A stretch of DNA of 64,000 nt, from positions 3,100,001 through 3,164,000 of the forward strand of contig NZ_CP062260.1 of the NCBI RefSeq assembly GCF_014863545.1, given 5' to 3'. Below are positions 44,123 to 53,158 of the stretch, piece after piece. Each line of letters opens with the position of its first letter. Position 1 is the first letter of the stretch. The notes beneath the pieces are model-generated. The model worked only from the letters and a program-made list of their open reading frames with translations. It was not told where the DNA came from and made no database searches. Origin of the DNA: Paenibacillus sp. JNUCC32. GTDB lineage: Bacteria; Bacillota; Bacilli; Paenibacillales; Paenibacillaceae. A program made the position numbers and the translations under genes.

Positions 44123-45559
44123 TTATTGTACTTTAAGATATTCTTTAATACCCTCTACAATACCTTGTGCAACACGATTTTGGAAATCGTCTTTAAACAA
44201 CTGGGCTTCGTCACCCTTGTTGCTCAAAAAGCCAATCTCGAGCAGGACAGCCGGCATCGTCGTTTCCCTCGTAACATGAAGGCTACCGTATTTAACTCCA
44301 CGATCTTTGAGACCTGTCGCTTTTGCAAGATGTTTATGGATCACATCCGCCAATGACTTGCTGGAATCTCTCGTATAATACGTTTCCGTACCGCTGGGAC
44401 TGCTGGACGCGTTGCTGTTTCCATGAATAGACACGAAAATATCTGCTTTTAAATTATTTGCGATTTTCACGCGATCGCTGAGCTCAAGATGTGAATCGTC
44501 GCTGCGAGTCATCACTACATTGATATTCTTTTCTTTTTTGAGCAGTGCTTCAACCTTAAGGGAAATATCCAAATTAAATGATTTCTCCGTTTTTCCCGTA
44601 AGGCTGATCGACCCCGGCTTGATACCACCGTGACCGGGATCAATGACAACCGTTTTCTTGCCATTCCCGGTAACCGGCGGCACCGGCGGTACGAGAATTT
44701 CGCCCTCTGCGTTCAGATCAACGATGATGATGCCCGATTCCTGGGTCACCGCAAAATCCTTAGGTCCAGTCAAATCCAATACGATACGCACGGTTGGCGG
44801 GTTGTCGCTGAACACGGCATATCGAATATTCGTAACGTCGGAATAATCCGCAGCTTCCATACTGCCGCCGTTCTGCGCGTTCACGGCATGTCCGCTTAGG
44901 AATGAAGCAGAGTAGACGGTGTCCGGAAGATCGATAACAATCCGGTCAGGCCCCGTCATGCTGAACACTTTCGGCGTCACAGCGCCTTCCGTTGCAATCA
45001 TGAGACGGTTATCGCTAAAGCTGAGCCCCGTCAATGAACCCTTATTTCCAGATTCCGCAGGCGGAGGCGTCTGACTGCCCGGATTGGTTCCTTCACCTGG
45101 ATCAATCTCGGCTCCGGTTGTAGGCAGCGCGGCGCTTGAAAGGTACACCGCCTTCGATTGGTTGTCCCATTTCACGTCAAGCCCCATCTGCTCGCTTACA
45201 AAACGGAGGGGCACAAGCGTGGTCGGTCCATTCAAGACAGGCGCCAAATTCAGATCGACCTGGGCCCCGTTCAGCTCGGCCTGCTGGCTGCCGACCACCA
45301 TGCGGACCGTCTTCTCGCTGTTTTCAACGGTTACGGTTTGGCTGGCCTTCTCCCAGCCCACCTTGAAACCGAGATTCTCGGATACCACGCGTATCGGAAT
45401 CATCACATTGCCCTTCATGTTGGCGACCTGGACGCCCGAAGACAAATTCAATGGTTCCCCGTCAAGAAATATGGTCGCACTTGAAGAACTGGCCTCGCCG
45501 CTCTTCGGAAACGCCAGCAAGAAGACTATCAACACCATTACAAACCCTAACTTCTTCAT
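44123..45559 (-). CDS. N-acetylmuramoyl-L-alanine amidase, copy 2
   Basis: 478 residues. Same architecture as copy 1: signal peptide (FVMVLIVFLLAFPKSGEA), copper-amine-oxidase-like domain (LNLSSGVQVANMKGNVMIPI), AMIN domain (RIVIDLPDTVYSASFLSG), and Amidase_3 with VVIDPGHGGIKPGSI, SIHGNSNAS and VLLEIGFLSN. The start at ATG 45559 has AGGTGG close upstream; 38 upstream codons to 45673 have no support. The Pro/Gly-rich linker between the first two domains is longer than in copy 1. Confidence 0.92.
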   Translation of the reverse strand: MKKLGFVMVLIVFLLAFPKSGEASSSSATIFLDGEPLNLSSGVQVANMKGNVMIPIRVVSENLGFKVGWEKASQTVTVENSEKTVRMVVGSQQAELNGAQVDLNLAPVLNGPTTLVPLRFVSEQMGLDVKWDNQSKAVYLSSAALPTTGAEIDPGEGTNPGSQTPPPAESGNKGSLTGLSFSDNRLMIATEGAVTPKVFSMTGPDRIVIDLPDTVYSASFLSGHAVNAQNGGSMEAADYSDVTNIRYAVFSDNPPTVRIVLDLTGPKDFAVTQESGIIIVDLNAEGEILVPPVPPVTGNGKKTVVIDPGHGGIKPGSISLTGKTEKSFNLDISLKVEALLKKEKNINVVMTRSDDSHLELSDRVKIANNLKADIFVSIHGNSNASSSPSGTETYYTRDSSKSLADVIHKHLAKATGLKDRGVKYGSLHVTRETTMPAVLLEIGFLSNKGDEAQLFKDDFQNRVAQGIVEGIKEYLKVQ

Positions 45560-45719
45560 GAATCCACCTCGATCATCCCATGATTGAATTTGAAAAGCAA
45601 ATCTAGCAAAAAAACTTAAACTATGTAAATCAGTATTCCCGTATGCATGCTTCCGGACAAATACTGACATCAAACGTAGATCTATCTTGGCTGCTTCTGC
45701 ATATTAATTCCATAATACC

Positions 45720-45758
45720 AAAAAAAACTTCCATTTCCTACACAGGAAATGGAAGTTT
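45720..45758 (-). terminator. Intrinsic terminator of leuCD
   Basis: AAACTTCCATTTCC pairs perfectly with GGAAATGGAAGTTT; on the minus strand a run of eight T follows. Confidence 0.9.
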
Positions 45759-45794
45759 AATAATCTTGTAAACTTTTGAAGCCTGATTGCGAAA

Positions 45795-46397
45795 TTAGGC
45801 GAACAAGCGCTCCCCATGTTTTTTCTCGTAAGCATCGATTGCACTTTCATGCTGCAGCGTCAAACCGATATCGTCCAATCCTTGAAGCAGGAATTGACGG
45901 CGGTGCTCGTCGAGGTCAAAGTCGATGTGCAATCCCTGATCATCGGTAATCGTTTTGTTCTCCAGATCCACGTTCAGTTTATAGCCTTCGTTCGATTCCG
46001 TCCGCTGGAACAGCTCTTCGACCTGCTCCTCCGACAATTTGATCGGCAGAATTCCGTTCTTGAAGCAGTTGTTGTAGAAAATATCAGCAAACGATGGAGC
46101 GATGACCACGCGGAACCCGTAGTCGAGAATCGCCCAAGGCGCATGCTCGCGGGAAGATCCGCAGCCAAAGTTGGCACGCGAGATCAGGATGGTCGAACCC
46201 TGGTAGCGAGGCTGGTTCAGCGAGAAGCTGTCGATGTTGCCTCCCTCTTCATCAAACCGCCACTCGTAAAACAGAAACTGTCCAAATCCCGTGCGTTCAA
46301 TCCGTTTCAAAAACTGTTTAGGAATAATTGCGTCCGTATCTACATTCACCCGGTCGACAGGTGCGACAATACCGTTTAATTTCGTAAATGCTTGCAT
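45795..46397 (-). CDS. leuD: 3-isopropylmalate dehydratase small subunit
   Basis: 200 residues, standard for LeuD. Swivel-domain signatures: [20 protein letters not shown], then [20 protein letters not shown] with the substrate-binding GCGSSRE loop, and [20 protein letters not shown]. With LeuC it converts 2-isopropylmalate to 3-isopropylmalate in leucine synthesis. ATG 46397 follows GGAGG by 8 nt. It starts 20 nt after leuC and ends before a strong terminator. Confidence 0.96.
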   Translation of the reverse strand: MQAFTKLNGIVAPVDRVNVDTDAIIPKQFLKRIERTGFGQFLFYEWRFDEEGGNIDSFSLNQPRYQGSTILISRANFGCGSSREHAPWAILDYGFRVVIAPSFADIFYNNCFKNGILPIKLSEEQVEELFQRTESNEGYKLNVDLENKTITDDQGLHIDFDLDEHRRQFLLQGLDDIGLTLQHESAIDAYEKKHGERLFA

Positions 46398-46417
46398 AAA
46401 CTTCTCCTCCGTCCTTC

Positions 46418-47845
46418 TTAGCTCACAACTTCTTCGGCTGCAAAGTTCCAATCACGTACATCCACGAAGCGTCCTTTAACCGCAGCTGCCGCTGCCATTG
46501 CCGGCGATACGAGATGCGTTCTGCCCCCGCGGCCCTGGCGACCTTCGAAGTTCCGGTTGGATGTGGAAGCGCAGCGCTGTCCAGGCTTCAGTACATCCGG
46601 ATTCATCGCAAGGCACATACTGCAGCCTGCTTCGCGCCATTCGAAACCTGCCTCGACGAAAATTTTGTCGAGCCCTTCTTTTTCGGCCTGAATCTTCACT
46701 CGGCCCGATCCCGGAACGACGATGGCGGTCACATTGCTGGACACTTTATGTCCCTTCGCTACAGCTGCTGCTGCCCGCAAATCCTCGATGCGTCCATTCG
46801 TGCAAGAACCGATGAAGACATAGTCGATCGGAATCTCGGACATCGGAGTCCCTGGCACAAGCGCCATGTATTCCAGCGCCTTCTCCGCTGCCTTGCGCTC
46901 GTTCTCGGTCTTGAAGTCTGCAGGGTTAGGAACCGTCGAGGAAATGTCGGTACCCATTCCCGGGCTCGTTCCCCAGGTTACTTGAGGGATCAGCGTTTCC
47001 ACGTCGAATTCAACCACCACGTCGAACTCGGCGCCTTCGTCTGTCACAAGCTCTTTCCAAGCTGCTACAGCGGCATCAAAAGCTTCGCCCTGCGGAACAT
47101 ATTGACGTCCGCGCAAATATTCAAACGTCGTTTCATCCGGAGCGATCATGCCCGCTCTGGCTCCGCCTTCAATGGACATGTTGCACACCGTCATACGCTC
47201 TTCCATCGACAACTCGCGGATGGCTTCGCCCGTATATTCGATGACATAGCCTGTTGCAAAATCGGTTCCGTACTTCGCAATGACGCCAAGGATCATGTCC
47301 TTCGCCGTTACGCCCGGATTGCGGCGGCCAACAAAACGAACTTCCATGGTTTTCGCTTTAGCCTGCTGCAAACATTGGGTTGCCAGGACGTGCTCAACCT
47401 CGCTCGTACCGATACCGAACGCCAGCGCACCGAATGCGCCGTGAGTGGATGTGTGGCTGTCGCCGCACACAATCGTTTTGCCGGGATGCGTCAAGCCAAG
47501 TTCAGGGCCCATAACGTGCACTACGCCTTGGTCAATCGTGTCCAGATCATACAGGGTAACGCCAAAATCCTGACAGTTCTTGGTCAGGGTGTCGATTTGC
47601 TGCTTCGAAATCGGATCCGTGATGTTAAAACGGTCTTTCGTTGGTACGTTGTGATCCATCGTGGCGAAGGTAAGTTCCGGGCGGCGAACTTTGCGGCCGC
47701 TGAGACGCAGACCTTCGAATGCCTGAGGGGAAGTCACCTCGTGGACCAAATGCAGGTCGATATACAAAATACTCGGCTTGCCTTCTTCCTGATGAATCAC
47801 GTGGTTATCCCAAATTTTTTCGAACATTGTCTTCTTACTCATCAT
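46418..47845 (-). CDS. leuC: 3-isopropylmalate dehydratase large subunit
   Basis: 475 residues from ATG 47845 ([16 protein letters not shown]), comparable to B. subtilis LeuC; a second ATG 3 nt on is equally possible. Aconitase-type motifs include [17 protein letters not shown] and [20 protein letters not shown]. The three cluster Cys lie in [20 protein letters not shown] and [13 protein letters not shown]. It forms the 4Fe-4S dehydratase with LeuD. A 40-codon extension upstream covers the divergent promoter region and is rejected. leuA and leuB are not in the window. Confidence 0.95.
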   Translation of the reverse strand: MMSKKTMFEKIWDNHVIHQEEGKPSILYIDLHLVHEVTSPQAFEGLRLSGRKVRRPELTFATMDHNVPTKDRFNITDPISKQQIDTLTKNCQDFGVTLYDLDTIDQGVVHVMGPELGLTHPGKTIVCGDSHTSTHGAFGALAFGIGTSEVEHVLATQCLQQAKAKTMEVRFVGRRNPGVTAKDMILGVIAKYGTDFATGYVIEYTGEAIRELSMEERMTVCNMSIEGGARAGMIAPDETTFEYLRGRQYVPQGEAFDAAVAAWKELVTDEGAEFDVVVEFDVETLIPQVTWGTSPGMGTDISSTVPNPADFKTENERKAAEKALEYMALVPGTPMSEIPIDYVFIGSCTNGRIEDLRAAAAVAKGHKVSSNVTAIVVPGSGRVKIQAEKEGLDKIFVEAGFEWREAGCSMCLAMNPDVLKPGQRCASTSNRNFEGRQGRGGRTHLVSPAMAAAAAVKGRFVDVRDWNFAAEEVVS

Positions 47846-47972
47846 AATCACCCCATTGTTCTTTACGTCCATGAGAAGATAATTGCTTGAGTCCCTTATC
47901 CCTATTGGGAAGGCCTGCAACGCATCACCTTTACGTTGATAGTAATATATCATTTCCTTCTTCATTGTTCCA

Positions 47973-47985
47973 AGATATAATATCT
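47973..47985. promoter_or_regulatory. AGATAT-A-ATATCT palindrome in the leuC/LysR divergent spacer
   Basis: A perfect 13-nt dyad centred on 47979 lies between the divergent leuC and LysR-type regulator genes, consistent in size with a T-N11-A LysR site. It is 41 nt upstream of the regulator start. Inferred from position and symmetry only. Confidence 0.4.
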
Positions 47986-48026
47986 ATAGATGTAATAGGA
48001 TTCAGCTATAACGGAGTGATGCTTAC

Positions 48027-48959
48027 ATGGAATTGAGACAACTGCAATATACGCTGCAAATCGCGGCGGACAAAAACTTTTCGCGCGCCGCGGAGAAGCT
48101 TCATATCGCCCAGCCTTCCCTGAGCCAGCAGCTCTCCAAGCTGGAGAAAGAGCTCGGGGTGCTGCTGTTCCAGCGCAATACGAGCAACGTCGAGCTTACC
48201 CATGCCGGTGCCAGCTTTGTCGAGCATGCGCAGAAGATCATGGACGCCGTCGAGCAGCTGAAACAGGAGATGTCGGACATCTCTCAACTACGCAAGGGGA
48301 AAGTCGTCGTCGGCAGCATGCCGATAACCGGCTCTCATCTGCTGCCCCGAGTTTTGCCTGCTTTCAAAAAAGGATATCCGGATATCGAAATCACCCTTTT
48401 GGAGGACTCCTCCATGAATCTGGAGAAGCTGACGGCCAGCGGCAAGGCGGATCTCAGCCTGCTTGCGCTGCCCCTGGCGGAGCCGTCCCTGTCCTGGATT
48501 CCGATCGGCGAGGAAATGATCGATTTGGCGGTTCCTCCCCAGCACCCGCTTGCGCTGCGGGCGGCCTCCGATCCCGTACGCCCCATTACGATCGACGAAA
48601 TCCGGAACGAAGCGTTTGTCGTGCTCAAGAAGGGTCAGGGCTTCCGGAAGCTAACCTTCGATATATGCCGGGAGGCCGGCTTCGAGCCGAACGTTGTATT
48701 CGAGAGCAGCAACATCGAGACCCTCCAGTCTCTGGTCGCTACCGGGATGGGGATCACGCTGGTTCCCCGGTTCATTGCCCGTGCGAAACGCAGCGAGTTT
48801 ATTCCGGTATATCTGCCGCTCGCGGATCCGGTGCCGAGCCGCACGCTGGTCGTCGCTTACCGAAACGGCCGGTATTTGTCCAAAGCGGCGGATGCGTTCA
48901 TCGACACGTTCAAGCAGGTCATGGACAAGCTTGTGGTAGAAGGCGTTCAAGATAAATAA
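48027..48959 (+). CDS. LysR-family transcriptional regulator
   Basis: 310 residues. The winged helix-turn-helix is MELRQLQYTLQIAADKNFSR then AAEKLHIAQPSLSQQLSKLE. The effector-binding domain begins near 90 with KGKVVVGSMPITGSHLLPRV and has the conserved segment LVATGMGITLVPRF. GGAGTG lies 8 nt before the ATG. Because it is divergent from leuCD with a dyad in the short spacer, it likely controls leuCD and itself; a leucine-pathway intermediate would be the natural ligand, but that is inference. Confidence 0.9.
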   Translation: MELRQLQYTLQIAADKNFSRAAEKLHIAQPSLSQQLSKLEKELGVLLFQRNTSNVELTHAGASFVEHAQKIMDAVEQLKQEMSDISQLRKGKVVVGSMPITGSHLLPRVLPAFKKGYPDIEITLLEDSSMNLEKLTASGKADLSLLALPLAEPSLSWIPIGEEMIDLAVPPQHPLALRAASDPVRPITIDEIRNEAFVVLKKGQGFRKLTFDICREAGFEPNVVFESSNIETLQSLVATGMGITLVPRFIARAKRSEFIPVYLPLADPVPSRTLVVAYRNGRYLSKAADAFIDTFKQVMDKLVVEGVQDK

Positions 48960-48994
48960 TCGCAAATGGATGCAGTTTAAAACGAATAATAAGC

Positions 48995-49041
48995 AAAGAG
49001 GCACAGCCATCGTCGAACGACAAACGGCTGTGCCTCTTTTT
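48995..49041 (+). terminator. Intrinsic terminator of the LysR gene
   Basis: AAAGAGGCACAGCC pairs perfectly with GGCTGTGCCTCTTT around a 17-nt loop, followed by further T residues. Confidence 0.88.
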
Positions 49042-49092
49042 CTTTTTTACCTGAAAGCCAAAAGATTACCCATGATCATCATAAACCGAACC

Positions 49093-49278
49093 CTATTTGC
49101 GCAAATTATGCTGGTCGATCATTCGGTTCTGTTCGTCCGCGGTACGGGACTGATCCTGAATCGATTCGTTTTTCCCGTTCCCGCCTCCGGCTACGCTCTC
49201 AACAAAATTGCGGAACTGCTCTTTCTGTTCTTGTTCCTGTTCATTGTTTCGGCTGTCGAATTGGTTGTTCTCTGCCAT
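49093..49278 (-). CDS. Small hydrophilic Gln/Glu/Asn-rich protein
   Basis: 61 residues (MAENNQFDSRNNEQEQEQKE followed by FRNFVESVAGGGNGKNES). Nearly all residues are polar, so it is probably disordered. GGAGG precedes the ATG by 9 nt, which supports real translation. Such proteins are common in spore formers, but I do not recognise this one. It follows mtnU on the same strand after 92 nt. Confidence 0.65.
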   Translation of the reverse strand: MAENNQFDSRNNEQEQEQKEQFRNFVESVAGGGNGKNESIQDQSRTADEQNRMIDQHNLRK

Positions 49279-49369
49279 GATTCAAAGCCTCCTCTCAGAC
49301 GGATTACCCATAGTATACCCGCCGCTGCCCAGATGAAACTTCATATTGGAGGTTTGGATCTTACATGTT

Positions 49370-50182
49370 CTATTGGACATACAAATGAGGCCGACGGTCC
49401 TCAAAAACCGGTATGCGTCCTCTCACTTCATCCGTGAGCTTGCAATCCAGCATGCCTGTCACGATCGTTTCCCGCTCATCCCCTTCGGCGATGATCTCGC
49501 CCCATGGGTCAATGATCAAGGAATGACCGAAAAAGTCCGTTTCGCCGCTGGTTCCTACGCGATTGCAGGCAACGACATACATTTGGTTCTCGATCGCCCT
49601 GGCGATGAGCAGCGTTCTCCAATGATGCAGCCTCGGATGGGGCCATTCCGCAGGCACGAACAGCACTTGAGCGCCGCTGAGCGCGAGGGTGCGGGACAAT
49701 TCCGGGAACCGGATATCGTAACAGATCGACGCGCCCGCCTTCATTTCTTCCAGATCAAAGGTTACGGTATGCTGTCCGGCTTGCAGGAACTTCTCTTCGT
49801 CCATCAGGCGGAACAAATGGATTTTGGAATATTTGGCGATCTGCTCCCCGTTCCGGTTAAATACGTACATGCTGTTATAAATCCGGTCTTCGATCCGTTC
49901 GGCTACGGAACCGCCGACGACTTGGATGCGGTGCTTTCGAGCAAACTCGCTCAGCATCGAAGAGGTTTCTTGCCCCATAGGGTCGGCGAGCTCTTGGATC
50001 CGGTCCAGCGCATATCCGGTGTTCCACATCTCCGGCAGCACGATCACGTCCGGCTTATGGTTCGCCGCTGCCGCCTTCTCCATCATGGCGAGCATGTTAT
50101 CCATGTTGGCCTGGACGTTGCCTATTTCAATGTCAGCTTGAATAAGTGCGATATGAAGCTGAGCCTTTGTTTCTCCAGTCAT
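49370..50182 (-). CDS. mtnU: Carbon-nitrogen hydrolase, omega-amidase of methionine salvage
   Basis: 270 residues of the nitrilase superfamily. The catalytic triad is visible: Glu in VIVLPEMWNTGY, Lys in KYSKIHLFRLMDEE, Cys in GASICYDIRFPELSR. It matches the B. subtilis YkrU/MtnU type, which hydrolyses the omega-amide keto acid left after glutamine-dependent transamination. Its location next to and divergent from mtnE supports this. ATG 50182 follows GGGAGG by 7 nt; a 21-codon extension to 50245 is rejected. Nit-type amidases with other substrates remain an alternative. Confidence 0.82.
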   Translation of the reverse strand: MTGETKAQLHIALIQADIEIGNVQANMDNMLAMMEKAAAANHKPDVIVLPEMWNTGYALDRIQELADPMGQETSSMLSEFARKHRIQVVGGSVAERIEDRIYNSMYVFNRNGEQIAKYSKIHLFRLMDEEKFLQAGQHTVTFDLEEMKAGASICYDIRFPELSRTLALSGAQVLFVPAEWPHPRLHHWRTLLIARAIENQMYVVACNRVGTSGETDFFGHSLIIDPWGEIIAEGDERETIVTGMLDCKLTDEVRGRIPVFEDRRPHLYVQ

Positions 50183-50437
50183 CTTGCAGCCTCCCGTTGT
50201 TTGAGTTGAATCCAAGGGCGGCCTCCATGCGATCATGAAACGCATGGGCCGGCTCTTCTTCCAGGATTCAACCTTCTCTTATATGTCATCATCATAGCCT
50301 CTCCAGCGCCGCTGCTGCAACACCCTAGCCCCATTTCCCTCTATACACCCCTGATAAATCGTGTTAAATTAATCCTAATTGTTTTCCATTATAGACGTAT
50401 TTAGAGTGTAATCAGATAACGGAGTGATGAACCTGCA

Positions 50438-51631
50438 ATGAACAAAAAGCCAGACGTTTTCCACATAGAGCCGGCCGAGATCATGGCCCAGCTGCCTACG
50501 CAATTTTTCGCGACCCTGGTCTCCAAGGTAAACCGCCAAGTGTCTCAAGGGCATGATGTAATCAATCTCGGGCAGGGAAATCCCGATCAGCCCACGCCGC
50601 CTCATATCGTATCGAGCCTAAAGGATGCGGCCGACAATCCGCAGTTTCACAAATATTCGCCTTTTACCGGCTTTTCCTTTCTGAAGGAAGCCATCGCGCA
50701 TCGATACAAGGAGGACTATAACGTCGATCTGGATCCGGAAACGGAAGTCGCCATTCTGTTCGGGGGAAAAACCGGGCTGGTGCAGCTGCCGCAAATCCTC
50801 CTGAATCCAGGGGATGTCTGTCTTGTCCCGGACCCGGGTTACCCGGATTACTGGTCAGGCGTTGCTCTCGCCCGCGCGCAAATGAAGTTCATGCCGTTAA
50901 CCGCAGATAACCGCTTCCTTCCCGACTATGGCGCTATATCGCCTGCAGACCGGGAAAAAGCGAAGCTGATGTTCCTGAATTACCCGAACAACCCGACATC
51001 CGCCGTCGCTCCTTTATCCTTCTACGAGGATACGGTGGCATTCGCCGCCGAACACGGGATCGTGGTAGCCAGTGACTTTGCATATGGGGCGATCGGTTTT
51101 GACGGAGACCGTCCGGTCAGCTTCCTGCAAGCGGAAGGCGCCAAGGAGGTGGGCGTGGAATTCTACACCCTCTCCAAAACTTACAATATGGCAGGATGGC
51201 GCGTCGGCTTCGCCCTGGGGAACCGAAACATCATCTCGCTGATCAATATGCTGCAGGACCATATCTATGTCAGCCTGTTCGGCGGCATCCAAGCGGCTGC
51301 TGCTGCGGCTCTCACCTCGTCGCAGGACTGCGTCGACCAACTGGTGTCGCGCTACCAGTCGAGAAGGGATGCCTTCTTCGGCGCCCTGTCCGAAATCGGG
51401 TGGCAGGCCCCGAAACCGGCCGGGTCCTTCTTTAGCTGGCTGCCCGTGCCGAAGGGATACACCTCGGTATCCTTTGCCGACTTGCTGCTGGAGGAGGCCA
51501 AGGTGGCCGTCGCGCCTGGTGTAGGCTTTGGGGATCACGGCGAGGGGTATGTCCGCGTCGGCCTGTTAAGCAGCGAGGAACGAATGCGGGAAGCCGCCTA
51601 CCGGATCGGCAAGCTGAACCTGTTCGTCTAA
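50438..51631 (+). CDS. mtnE: Aminotransferase of methionine salvage
   Basis: 397 residues, PLP fold type I, class I/II. The PLP lysine lies in YTLSKTYNMAGWRVGFALGN (near K247); also FLNYPNNPTSAVAP and LFGGKTGLVQLPQILLNPGD. The high similarity in organisation to B. subtilis YkrV/MtnE, beside mtnU, indicates transamination of 4-methylthio-2-oxobutyrate to methionine. The Shine-Dalgarno GGAG lies 13 nt away, further than usual, and a four-codon frame (ATG-AAC-CTG-CAA-TGA, from 50426) with better spacing overlaps the start as CAATGA, suggesting translational coupling. No S-box is visible upstream. Confidence 0.88.
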   Translation: MNKKPDVFHIEPAEIMAQLPTQFFATLVSKVNRQVSQGHDVINLGQGNPDQPTPPHIVSSLKDAADNPQFHKYSPFTGFSFLKEAIAHRYKEDYNVDLDPETEVAILFGGKTGLVQLPQILLNPGDVCLVPDPGYPDYWSGVALARAQMKFMPLTADNRFLPDYGAISPADREKAKLMFLNYPNNPTSAVAPLSFYEDTVAFAAEHGIVVASDFAYGAIGFDGDRPVSFLQAEGAKEVGVEFYTLSKTYNMAGWRVGFALGNRNIISLINMLQDHIYVSLFGGIQAAAAAALTSSQDCVDQLVSRYQSRRDAFFGALSEIGWQAPKPAGSFFSWLPVPKGYTSVSFADLLLEEAKVAVAPGVGFGDHGEGYVRVGLLSSEERMREAAYRIGKLNLFV

Positions 51632-51642
51632 CCTAATTCCTT

Positions 51643-51671
51643 TTGAAAAATCAAAAACGATGTGCTATTCT
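51643..51671 (+). promoter_or_regulatory. Promoter of the proline T-box operon
   Basis: TTGAAA and TATTCT are spaced by 17 nt; predicted transcription start is near 51678, at the 5' side of the T-box leader. Confidence 0.5.
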
Positions 51672-51677
51672 TGCAAT

Positions 51678-51935
51678 AACAATCGAATGCAGTTTCCCAA
51701 ACGCAAAGACGGGACCAGTACGAAAGCATGCGGCACGATGATCAGAGAGCAAATTCCATGGGCTGAAAGAATTTGCCGTGACCCCTTTCCGAATCCTACC
51801 CCCGAGCGGCCTGGCTTGCCAGGACAGCGCCTTCTGTTACAGGGCCAAAGCCGGATGAGCTGCGCTCATCAATAAAGGTGGTACCGCGGAAGTCCAACTT
51901 TCGTCCTTTCTCATACAGGACGAAAGTTTTTTTAT
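51678..51935 (+). promoter_or_regulatory. T-box riboswitch, proline-specific (CCU specifier)
   Basis: The diagnostic T-box AAAGGTGGTACCGCGG is at 51874-51889. Stem I carries the AGTA motif (near 51714), the AG bulge AGAGAGC (near 51744) and the distal loop GCTGAAAG (51762). The specifier loop reads GAA-T-CCT-ACC with CCT (Pro) at 51795-51797. The terminator is AACTTTCGTCCT paired with AGGACGAAAGTT plus seven T (51896-51933). Uncharged tRNA-Pro would stabilise the antiterminator and switch on proBA and everything downstream. Confidence 0.95.
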
Positions 51936-51997
51936 TTTCAGGGAAATGGATTCGTAACAGCCGTTCCTACCATCATAAATACAAGGAAGTGATCACG

Positions 51998-53101
51998 ATG
52001 CTCTCGCGCATCGTCGTAAAGATTGGAAGCAGCTCCCTAACGACAGACGAAGGCGGACTTAATCTGGATTCGGTCGCGTTTTTTGCCGGGGAACTTGCCG
52101 GGCTCCGCGAGGCCGGCCATGAAGTTCTCCTCGTGACCTCCGGAGCCGTCGCAGCAGGGTTTAGGGAGATCGGGTACGAGACGAGGCCCAAGCTGCTCCA
52201 TGAGAAGCAAGCATCCGCTGCATTGGGCCAAGCGCTGCTCATGCGGGCTTACCAGAATGCGCTGGCCTCCCATCAACTGAAAGCGGCCCAGATTCTGTTG
52301 ACGAGAATGGACTTTGCGAACCGCAAACGCATGAACAACGCCAGCATGACGATTACGGAGCTTTTGAAGCAAGGCGTCATCCCCATCATTAACGAGAACG
52401 ACACGGTTTCGATTGACGAGCTGAAATTCGGCGATAACGATACGTTATCCGCACTAGTCGCCAACCTGGTCCGTGCTCAGCAATTAATCATCCTGACCGA
52501 TACGGACGGCTTATACACGGCCGATCCGCGCAAGTCGCCGGATGCCAAGAAATACGAGGAAATTCATGACATTACCGATGAAATTTACAGCATGGCGGGA
52601 GGGGCCGGCTCCAGCGTCGGAACCGGCGGCATGCGCTCGAAAATCGATGCCGCCAAAATCGCCACCCGCGGCGGCGTTCCCGTATTCATCGGCAAAGCCA
52701 ACGAGCCCGGCGATCTGGTGAAAGCATTGGGGCACAGCGGCAAAGGTACGTATTTTGCCACTCACCTGTCGGCCCTGCCTGTGAAAAAGCAATGGCTCGG
52801 CTTTATGTCCTCGCCGCTGGGTCGGATCGTAGTCGATCCCGGTGCCGAGAAGGCGCTGATCCACGGGGGGCACAGCCTCCTTCCCGTTGGCGTTAAACGG
52901 ATCGAAGGCAGTTTCCATGCAGGCGATGTGGTGGAAGTCGTCAATATGGACAACGTAAGGCTCGGCAGAGGCATCGTCAATTACGACGAGGACCAGCTGC
53001 AGGCCGTGCTCGGATTGCCGAGCAGCCAAGTCATCGGTATTATCGGCGAAATCCATCGGCTCGAGGTTATTCACCGCGATGAATGGATTACGTTAAAATA
53101 G
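51998..53101 (+). CDS. proB: Glutamate 5-kinase
   Basis: 367 residues. The amino-acid kinase domain shows RIVVKIGSSSLTTDEGG, VLLVTSGAVAAGFREIG, PIINENDTVSIDELKFGDND and LTDTDGLYTADPRKSPDA; GGAGSSVGTGGMRSKIDAAK is the ATP/allosteric region. The C-terminal PUA domain (about 275-360) includes the usual VNMDNVRLGRGIVNYDEDQL. ATG 51998 follows AAGGAAG by 8 nt; the in-frame ATG at 51878 lies in the T-box. It makes glutamyl-5-phosphate, the first committed step to proline. Confidence 0.96.
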   Translation: MLSRIVVKIGSSSLTTDEGGLNLDSVAFFAGELAGLREAGHEVLLVTSGAVAAGFREIGYETRPKLLHEKQASAALGQALLMRAYQNALASHQLKAAQILLTRMDFANRKRMNNASMTITELLKQGVIPIINENDTVSIDELKFGDNDTLSALVANLVRAQQLIILTDTDGLYTADPRKSPDAKKYEEIHDITDEIYSMAGGAGSSVGTGGMRSKIDAAKIATRGGVPVFIGKANEPGDLVKALGHSGKGTYFATHLSALPVKKQWLGFMSSPLGRIVVDPGAEKALIHGGHSLLPVGVKRIEGSFHAGDVVEVVNMDNVRLGRGIVNYDEDQLQAVLGLPSSQVIGIIGEIHRLEVIHRDEWITLK

Positions 53102-53158
53102 TCCGTATCGCATTCCGAAGTTATTTCTTTTAATCACCTATACGAAGGAGGAATCATT

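Noticed and set aside
46514..47890. 458-codon open frame opposite leuC
   Set aside because: Antisense shadow of leuC, rich in Arg/His/Cys, no motif.
50183..50437. SAM riboswitch (S-box) in the mtnU/mtnE spacer
   Set aside because: Short similarities (GGCCCATG on the minus strand) lack the surrounding S-box helices and consensus.
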